Assembly: GCF_002505485.1 (NCBI RefSeq)
Contig: NZ_DAVG01000123.1
Span: 1-64,000, forward strand
DNA length: 64,000 nucleotides
Direction: 5' to 3'
Origin: Methanosarcina sp. UBA5
GTDB lineage: Archaea > Halobacteriota > Methanosarcinia > Methanosarcinales > Methanosarcinaceae
The notes under the pieces were generated by a model. It saw only the letters and a program-made list of their open reading frames with translations, was not told where the DNA came from and made no database searches. Positions 58,664-64,000 of this stretch are shown here, piece by piece (the stretch's first letter is position 1; every line of letters begins with the position of its first letter). Both the position numbers and the translations under genes were made by a program.

Positions 58664-58925
58664 ATAGTCGGCCTCAAAACTAATATTATTTTGAAATTAT
58701 AAATATAATTGTTTGTTATTCCGTGAAATCAATGAATGTTCTCTGGAAATACATAAAACCTTATATTCCTTTACAAAAACCACATACAGATCTCGCCTGA
58801 TAAACTATTTCCTCCAAATGCAGTTAATTCGTGCAGAAATAGAGGTCCAAAATTGTTTTCTAAAAATAGACGGGAACAATTAACCTTATTAATTATTTTC
58901 ACCTTTTATAATGAGGGGGTGAAAT
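58664..58925. promoter_or_regulatory. Upstream region of a 30-residue membrane peptide gene
   Basis: No ORF of protein character. The 58900-58925 part, CCTTTTATAATGAGGGGGTG then AAAT, combines a TATA-like run with a very strong GGGGGTGA ribosome-binding site for the small gene at 58926. Confidence 0.45.
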
Positions 58926-59018
58926 ATGTCACGTACTAGTTTCTGGGAAAACTTCTGGGATATAATGGGTGCGGTAATGATAACGATTATAATATTAATT
59001 GGAATTGCCAATCTTTAA
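58926..59018 (+). CDS. 30-residue single-helix membrane peptide
   Basis: The frame MSRTSFWENFWDIMGAVMIT then IIILIGIANL ends with TAA. It has a charged, aromatic N-terminus and one membrane helix. GGGGGTGAAAT immediately before the ATG is among the strongest ribosome-binding sites in the window, which argues that it is translated. No neighbour shares its transcript. Small membrane peptides of this kind often modulate larger membrane complexes or act as toxins; the function here is unknown. Confidence 0.55.
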   Translation: MSRTSFWENFWDIMGAVMITIIILIGIANL

Positions 59019-59283
59019 TGGTTATCATAGCTTTCACCACTTCGTATTTTTATGTCCGTCTTCCAACGCTCTGAGAAGTAGTGCTTTAGGGAAAATATTC
59101 TTATTCACTCATTCAGCAACGGTATAGTCTCCATCTATTGAGTTTACAAGAAATAGCAAAGCATTACCATAAAAGGTAGCTGTTTTCCTAATAACAAAAC
59201 TTGTATTGACATAGACTTGGAAAACTTGAATATGAAATAAGTTCTTTTATCATATACTTACTTCTGCAAATAACCGGGGATTT
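59019..59283. other. Short intergenic region
   Basis: No gene is seen. TTTATCATATACTTAC near 59248 is a possible promoter element for the surface-protein gene at 59284. Confidence 0.35.
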
Positions 59284-60312
59284 ATGAAACAACTTCTTTC
59301 ATTTTTGATATTGTTTACATTTACTATACTCCTTCTGACTCCAAACCTCGCAGCAGCCGCGCTGTCAGCTGAAACTGCCGAAATTCCATACCAAATAAAC
59401 TGCTCTGACCGCATAATAATTGGTACAGTAAGCAGGATAGTTGATTACGGCAGCTACACGATTATCACAATTACAGTTAATGAGTGGCTCTATAATCCCC
59501 TTCCTGCAGAGACTATAAGAGTGAGAATTGAAACAGGATCCAATTTCTGGACTGAAGACGAAGCTGAGTTTACTCAGAATGAATCCTTGCTCCTGATGTT
59601 AAAGGACCAAGATCCCGATAAACAGCTTTTCAGTGTGGTTACTGGCTTTCCGGGAAAACATTCTGCTTCAGACAGGAATGCAGTAATTGAAGAGTTGAAA
59701 ACTCGGGGCAAATGGAAGGAAGAAGATCAGATCGCGGATAAGACAAACAATACCGAAATAACAATAAATAATGATAAGGAGCTTACCTTTGGTCCGGGAA
59801 CTCTTGATGAATTGAGAAATGACCCAAATTTTATTGCTGCTTATGGAAGGATACCCTCCTTTGAAACGTTTGAAGAGAGAAAACAGTGGCTTGATACACT
59901 TGACGAAATATATAGTAGGAGCAATTCGGAAATGTCAGAGTATATGTACCCAAATGGCGTTGTTACAATTTATGGTTACACCATTGATGGCGTTATTAAA
60001 GTAGGGGTTAACAAAACCGTTGAAAAGCCTTTGATGGATGAAATCTATCAGATCTTTGACTCAACAGCAAGCGTTATAGGGGTTAATGAAGTTCCCGTAG
60101 TGTTTTTACGTGAAGGTCTAGCTGTGCCAACAGGTAACGAAACTCCAGCCATTGAACCAGGGAATATATCGAAGTCTGGAGACAAAAGCGCTGTACAACT
60201 AAATAACAACTCAAAAGGAAATAAATCAAGTGGTAAGAGATTCGCTCCAGGTTTAGGGTTATTGAGTGGCTTGACCTGCCTGTACGGTGCTTGGAAATTC
60301 GGGAAAAAGTAA
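59284..60312 (+). CDS. Secreted protein with C-terminal membrane anchor
   Basis: 342 residues. MKQLLSFLILFTFTILLLTP is a signal peptide ending near LAAAALSA. The mature part has a beta-rich N-terminal region (IIIGTVSRIVDYGSYTIITI, ESLLLMLKDQDPDKQLFSVV) and a second part (ELRNDPNFIAAYGRIPSFET, GVVTIYGYTIDGVIKVGVNK). A Lys/Asn/Ser-rich linker leads to a short terminal helix RFAPGLGLLSGLTCLYGAWK with basic end FGKK, like the APG/PGF-type sorting tails of archaeal surface proteins but degenerate. It is probably anchored to the cell surface; no catalytic motif is visible. Confidence 0.65.
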   Translation: MKQLLSFLILFTFTILLLTPNLAAAALSAETAEIPYQINCSDRIIIGTVSRIVDYGSYTIITITVNEWLYNPLPAETIRVRIETGSNFWTEDEAEFTQNESLLLMLKDQDPDKQLFSVVTGFPGKHSASDRNAVIEELKTRGKWKEEDQIADKTNNTEITINNDKELTFGPGTLDELRNDPNFIAAYGRIPSFETFEERKQWLDTLDEIYSRSNSEMSEYMYPNGVVTIYGYTIDGVIKVGVNKTVEKPLMDEIYQIFDSTASVIGVNEVPVVFLREGLAVPTGNETPAIEPGNISKSGDKSAVQLNNNSKGNKSSGKRFAPGLGLLSGLTCLYGAWKFGKK

Positions 60313-60408
60313 AAAATAGAATTACCCTCTGGGACTGTATAAACTTGATATTCTGGTACAGCTCCGCACCGGAATAGAACATTTACCCTATATTGCTGAT
60401 TTTTTAGT

Positions 60409-60582
60409 TTAACCACGTAGTTCTTGTCTACTTGCAGCTATTGCTCCACATAATAATGCTACTAATGCTATAAAAATTGAATAGCAGAAAGTTGAGAATG
60501 TTAAAGTTTTTGTTTTTGAAAAATATATAATTGATGTTGCAAATGTTATTATAAATACGATGACTCCTAACATTACATTCAT
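60409..60582 (-). CDS. 57-residue two-helix membrane protein
   Basis: The minus-strand frame from ATG 60582 reads MNVMLGVIVFIITFATSIIY, then FSKTKTLTFSTFCYSIFIAL and VALLCGAIAASRQELRG, ending with TAA at 60411-60409. Two hydrophobic helices flank a short basic loop and the end is positively charged, a pattern unlikely to arise by chance. No strong ribosome-binding site is seen. A longer frame on the same strand (60428-60616) is low-complexity and less credible. Function is unknown. Confidence 0.45.
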   Translation of the reverse strand: MNVMLGVIVFIITFATSIIYFSKTKTLTFSTFCYSIFIALVALLCGAIAASRQELRG

Positions 60583-60768
60583 CTTGTTTCAATAGGTTGA
60601 ACAGGTAAATTAACATTTTCTATGAGGCTTTTTTCTCTAAAACATTTATAGCAATGTTTTGACATAAAAGATTGCTATTTTTTGCTTTTCAGGCTTGCTT
60701 TCTGCGGTTTTGGTACTCGTTACATGGATATAGCAACGGAATGAGCTTAGCATTAAACAGTTAAATGT

Positions 60769-62247
60769 TTAAACCCCAATAATTTTGACTAGATTCTTCT
60801 TGATTCCAAATAAATATCTTTTTATTAAAGAAAGTTCTAGGTCGTTGAACCCTCCCAACAGAAGCATTCCAAATAGATAGACGAACACACCCATTCCTGC
60901 TACCTCAAAAATTTCATGGATGCTTGAAATCTCGAAATAAGAAACAAAGAAGTACATAGTTACTGAGGACAAAATGCTTTTTGCAATGTCATGAAAATAG
61001 AATTCATGTTTAAAATATTTTAAAGACATGCGCGTGCAGAGAATTGCCATAAAGAAGTATGAGAGTAGAGTTGAAAGAGCAGCTCCGACAATACCTATTG
61101 AAGGTATTAGTAGAAGATTGATCAATACGTTCGAAACTGCCGCGGCAATATTGATATAAGTTTGTTCTTTTGTTTTTTTGACAATTAATAGTGTATTGAC
61201 AAAAATTTGAACAACTCCTGCCATGAGGCCAGAAAAAGCGATAACAGGAATCACAAACCAACCCGATAGAAAATCTTCAGTTGTAACTATTCCAAGCAAA
61301 GGCTTTGCGAGAGCTGAAAGCCCAAAGACTGCCGGAATGGAAATTAGAAGGAAATATCGCAAAGAATAGGACATATAAATTATTACTTTGTCAATTTTAT
61401 TTTCATCAAACAATTTTGCAAGTTCTGGGAGAAGAATAAGCTGAAGAGGACTTACAAAAAACTGTGTAAGGCTACCAATAGAACAGGCTGCCGAGTACAC
61501 TCCCACACTTTTTAGACCGAGAAAGTAGGTAACCAAATATCTATCACTTGATTCTGTAACCCACCTTATAAGAGCATTGGGGGTTAACGGTAAAGAAAAT
61601 TGCAGGTATTCCCTTATATAAATAAATCGAGGGATAACAAATCCAATCTGCGATATGATGGTCAGAAAAGCAATTAAAATAATCACACTCTGTACCAGTA
61701 ATGTGGCTGCTATCACACCAAGAAGCCCATATCCCATTTTAAGAAGAACAAGAGTAAAAAGTAGTTTTCCAAATGCCTCAAAGAGGGTAAGGCAAGAGAA
61801 TTTCGTGATCTGCTTAAATACTCTAAAATAATAAAGAGATACAGGCTCGAGCACGTTCAAGAGAATCAAAAGTGAGCCTGCTTGGATGAAATAAGCTGCC
61901 CCAGGGTCCTTGAAACCAAATGTTGCAAGAGGTTTTGCAAACATATACAGCAAAGAAGAGACTAAAAGACCAGATATAGTCACGAAAAAAAGAATGGAGT
62001 AGACAGCTTCCCTTATTTTGTTTATCTCTGTTTCAGAAGATAAAAATCTGACAAGAGCCATTGAAAGACCCATAAGTGCAAATGGGGTAATAAGAGATGT
62101 AGTGATATTGATCTGAGCCCAGATGCCGTAATAATATGCCCCAAGGCTTTTTGTGATTATCGGAAGTAGAAAAAAATTACCCAAGCTTGTAAGTACTTGA
62201 ACCGTGCCTATAAATCCAACATCTCTTGCAAATTTTTGATATGACAT
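60769..62247 (-). CDS. Polysaccharide biosynthesis flippase, Wzx/MATE-like
   Basis: 492 residues with about 12-14 membrane helices of the polysaccharide transporter (Wzx/RfbX) group of the MOP superfamily. It opens MSYQKFARDVGFIGTVQVLT, with the conserved early GSYYYGIW-like segment SLGAYYYGIWAQINITTSLI and the later LLVQSVIILIAFLTIISQIG. It would flip lipid-linked sugar units for cell-surface or S-layer glycans. No glycosyltransferase genes lie next to it in the window; they may lie elsewhere. Confidence 0.85.
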   Translation of the reverse strand: MSYQKFARDVGFIGTVQVLTSLGNFFLLPIITKSLGAYYYGIWAQINITTSLITPFALMGLSMALVRFLSSETEINKIREAVYSILFFVTISGLLVSSLLYMFAKPLATFGFKDPGAAYFIQAGSLLILLNVLEPVSLYYFRVFKQITKFSCLTLFEAFGKLLFTLVLLKMGYGLLGVIAATLLVQSVIILIAFLTIISQIGFVIPRFIYIREYLQFSLPLTPNALIRWVTESSDRYLVTYFLGLKSVGVYSAACSIGSLTQFFVSPLQLILLPELAKLFDENKIDKVIIYMSYSLRYFLLISIPAVFGLSALAKPLLGIVTTEDFLSGWFVIPVIAFSGLMAGVVQIFVNTLLIVKKTKEQTYINIAAAVSNVLINLLLIPSIGIVGAALSTLLSYFFMAILCTRMSLKYFKHEFYFHDIAKSILSSVTMYFFVSYFEISSIHEIFEVAGMGVFVYLFGMLLLGGFNDLELSLIKRYLFGIKKNLVKIIGV

Positions 62248-62674
62248 TAATTAACCTTGAAAAAAAATTCTGTTTTAAGATTTATAATTGAATAAATTCA
62301 CGAAAATATTTACAAAAATACTCTTGAAATTTAATCCAATTTATAATCAATATGGTATTTAAATCCTTTTGAACGCAATGTGGGGTTCTGTTGCAAAAAA
62401 TATGATTAAAAGATTTTCTGACTTTACACTTTTTAACCAAGGTCATTAACATATTCCATTTTTGCATTATTTCATAGATTAACACATGGATTTTATTCAT
62501 TATACAAATATCATATACTTTATTTAAAATTTAATTAAATAAATCTTTAAATAAGGTAAAATGTTACACATATTAGTTTACACCATAAACTATGTGTTTT
62601 AATCTATAAAAACAAGTCCAATTTTATACTGAAAAATTTTTATACTTGGAAAAATGTGTAAAAAGGTTGATCGC
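62248..62674. other. AT-rich intergenic region
   Basis: No gene is seen between the flippase and the 36-residue ORF. ATTTTTATACTTGG near 62635-62648 is a TATA-like element 27-40 bases before the ATG at 62675. Confidence 0.35.
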
Positions 62675-62785
62675 ATGAATATTATTTTTAAACTTTTAAT
62701 TCTCGCTTTTATAGTCTGGTTTGTGTTTTCTATTCTGTTTAAACTGCTGAATATCGTTGTATATATAATAGATAAAAAAAAGTGA
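62675..62785 (+). CDS. 36-residue single-helix membrane peptide
   Basis: The frame MNIIFKLLILAFIVWFVFSI then LFKLLNIVVYIIDKKK ends with TGA. It is almost entirely hydrophobic with a basic tail. GGTTGATCGC before the ATG resembles the GGTGATC ribosome-binding site with one extra base. A TATA-like element lies about 30 bases further up. It stands alone. Probably a translated small membrane peptide; function unknown. Confidence 0.5.
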   Translation: MNIIFKLLILAFIVWFVFSILFKLLNIVVYIIDKKK

Positions 62786-62910
62786 TATTTGATACATTTT
62801 TTGCAAAGGTTCCACCCATCAAATCTTAAAACCTGTGACTCCTTAAAACCTGTGACTCCTGGATCACTCCCTATTTTCTAAATTTTTAAAATTAATACAA
62901 AAATAAGAAT

Positions 62911-63042
62911 GAGTGCATCCCAAAACTCAAAATCGCGTCTCTGAATCCCATATTCTTGAATAGTTAGTCGAGCTTCAGATTATGGAAAATAGTTCTGAAA
63001 CTTTAATGATTTTTGAAAATAAATTGGTTTTGGGATAAGCTC
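62911..63042. repeat. MITE-like element, family GAGCTCATCCCAAAAC, copy 3
   Basis: Left end GAGTGCATCCCAAAACTCAA and right end TTGGTTTTGGGATAAGCTC match the copies at 4784-4930 and 22111-22240. The interior AGTCGAGCTTCAGATTATGG is close to the AATCGAGCATCAGATGTG part of copy 1. Length 132 bp. Confidence 0.65.
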
Positions 63043-63104
63043 AAGTAAAAATTTAGTTTCACAGCAAAATCTACAAACATGAGCCTAAACTATGAAAATA
63101 AAAA

Positions 63105-63320
63105 TATACTGTCGCAAAAATCAACTTATCTAAATCTACACATAGCACCGTTAATAATCCTAAATTTATTATATAAATATGGGATTTTACTCTATGATTT
63201 CCTAAACTCAACCATTCCATAGGATACAGGAATAGAGGAGTTATGACTGATAATCCCGTATTCAACACAAAAACATGAGAAACACACAAGCAGAGTTTAC
63301 AGAGCTTTTGGTACACTGCC
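63105..63320 (-). repeat. Possible third GGCAGTGT-ended element (minus orientation)
   Basis: On the minus strand the right-hand boundary reads GGCAGTGTACCAAAAGCTCT, a near match to the left end of the element at 39879. The other end (GCGACAGTAT, minus strand) only loosely resembles GCGACACTGCC of the first copy. The left-end match is good, the other end uncertain. Confidence 0.4.
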
Positions 63321-63447
63321 GAATAGACCTGACAATTAGTATCTTTGAGACGTAGATTTTTGAATAGTCTATCATTAAGTTGTTAATATTTCCCAATGGA
63401 GTTTCCAGCCTAACAGTTTCTTGTTTTTCATTTACTGAATCAGTCAT
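63321..63447 (-). pseudogene. 5' gene fragment cut by a GGCAGTGT-ended element
   Basis: From ATG 63447 the minus strand reads MTDSVNEKQETVRLETPLGN and on to DYSKIYVSKILIVRSI, where the sequence passes into the GGCAGTGTACC end at 63320. The fragment has protein character; the downstream part does not. The family is not recognised, and the remaining part of the gene was not found on the other side of the element. Confidence 0.35.
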
Positions 63448-63738
63448 TTATATCATCATTGAAGTCTGGAATAAAAACTGAAAACTAAACCAATTGTATT
63501 GTTGGAAATATTGAGCAATTAAAAAGGACAACTAAAGTATCTTGCTATTAAATCCCAGATTAAATATATCTTTGAGACCTTTCCTAAGGAAAGTAAACAT
63601 CATTATTAATTTTTTTATATCCCAAGATCTATATTCTATTAATATTAATTACACCTCGAATATTATATTTAGAACTGGCAAGTTATGGACACTTTTAAAA
63701 TTAAAGCGCTTGTCTGATTAACTGGAGATATAAATTGG

Positions 63739-64000
63739 ATGTATTATGATGAAGCCGCAGACGCGGTTCTAAAGACCCTGAACACGTCCGAAGAAACCGG
63801 GCTGAGTTCGGAAGAGACGGAAAAACGGCTTGATAAATACGGAAAAAATGAGCTTAAAGAAGAAGAGAAGACATCAGTTGTAAAGCTTTTTCTTTCCCAG
63901 TTCAAGAGTTTCCTGATTATTATTTTGATTGCTGCAGCACTGGTTTCCGCTTTCCTCGGAGAGCTTGTTGACGCTTTTGTGATCCTGTTTACTGTAATCC
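63739..64000 (+). CDS. Cation-transporting P-type ATPase, 3' end outside window
   Basis: The 87 visible residues (MYYDEAADAVLKTLNTSEET, GLSSEETEKRLDKYGKNELK) are the N-terminal cation-ATPase domain, followed by the first membrane hairpin (FLSQFKSFLIIILIAAALVS and the start of AFVILFTVI). This arrangement is typical of calcium or sodium/potassium-type (P2) ATPases. The nucleotide and phosphorylation domains lie beyond base 64000, so ion specificity cannot be read. The ATG at 63739 fits the family start; no strong ribosome-binding site is visible, though GGAGATATAA lies 13 bases upstream. Confidence 0.85.
   Translation, partial: MYYDEAADAVLKTLNTSEETGLSSEETEKRLDKYGKNELKEEEKTSVVKLFLSQFKSFLIIILIAAALVSAFLGELVDAFVILFTVI

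Larger units (their letters stand above)
62786..63738. other. Repeat-rich intergenic region before the P-type ATPase gene
   Basis: Contains a 17-bp tandem duplication (CTTAAAACCTGTGACTC at 62825-62841 and 62842-62858), a MITE copy (62911-63042), a possible GGCAGTGT element (63105-63320) and a short gene relic on the minus strand (63321-63447). No intact gene is seen. Confidence 0.45.

Noticed and set aside
60428..60616. Open frame of 62 codons on the minus strand
   Set aside because: It is rich in Asn, Ile and Phe without structure; the frame at 60409-60582 on the same strand has a far better membrane-protein pattern.
1..64000. CRISPR arrays, prophage modules and rRNA genes
   Set aside because: I looked for regularly spaced repeats, phage structural genes and rRNA signatures and saw none; the tandem repeats present are short and lack spacers.

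Overview
The window is chromosomal DNA from a methanogenic archaeon of the genus Methanosarcina; the species is not resolved. The evidence is the gene set: topoisomerase VI beside a bacterial-type gyrase, archaeal-type PEP carboxylase, archaeal GHMP-type shikimate kinase, hexuloisomerase, TrmY and Pus10, ribosomal protein L21e, RNA polymerase subunit Rpb4, DUF655 and DUF2073 proteins, and a V4R-domain redox regulator. Long AT-rich gaps full of transposon debris and short inverted repeats between dense GC-richer genes also fit the genus.

Layout. 1-10.8 kb holds a truncated Lrp/AsnC-type effector domain, top6B-top6A, a GNAT acetyltransferase, a 1.4-kb repeat-rich gap and gyrB-gyrA. 11-20.5 kb is accessory DNA: a chagasin-like protease inhibitor, a pentapeptide-repeat protein whose C-terminal ion-channel part lies in another frame, a YdjM-type membrane protein, superoxide dismutase followed directly by a decayed IS66-family element, and several small unknown genes and gene relics. 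20.7-29.8 kb holds a CcdA-like membrane protein, an aminotransferase, hexuloisomerase, the Era-like GTPase/DUF2073 pair, an AbrB-PhoU regulator, and aroK-chorismate mutase-purE in series. 30-41 kb holds a transposase relic, a secreted beta-helix protein, PEP carboxylase, hybrid-cluster protein Hcp, a membrane zinc-ribbon protein between two copies of a hairpin-rich repeat, a divergent tRNA-Cys and a ThiN-type protein. 41.8-53 kb holds UspA, the PspA/PspAA pair, an MsvR-like regulator with a palindrome in its promoter, DUF2110, a winged-helix protein, Trm1, two related lipoprotein genes (one broken), an MgtC/DUF4010 membrane protein and a phosphoesterase. 52.5-58.7 kb is a translation and RNA-modification block: trmY, pus10, rpl21e, rpoF, DUF655, ksgA and an archaeal HemK/PrmC-like methyltransferase. 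58.7-64 kb holds three small membrane-protein ORFs, a secreted anchored protein, a polysaccharide flippase and the start of a P-type ATPase.

Functional links. TrmY and Pus10 act in sequence on tRNA position 54. The rpl21e to HemK order is a conserved archaeal ribosome/transcription block. SOD, Hcp and the V4R regulator are redox and stress genes, though not one operon. Recurrent short elements (a GGCAGTGT-ended element, a GAGCTCATCCCAAAAC-ended MITE, an 85-bp G-rich palindromic repeat and AAGCCTTTTT hairpins) make up much of the intergenic DNA.

The most notable observations are two conserved genes whose expected start position carries no ATG, GTG or TTG (ksgA with CTG, phoU with ATC/ATT), a tRNA-Cys(GCA) lacking U33, the frameshifted pentapeptide-channel gene, the palindrome in the MsvR-like promoter, and three small membrane-protein ORFs. 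I saw no CRISPR array, prophage or complete defence system.
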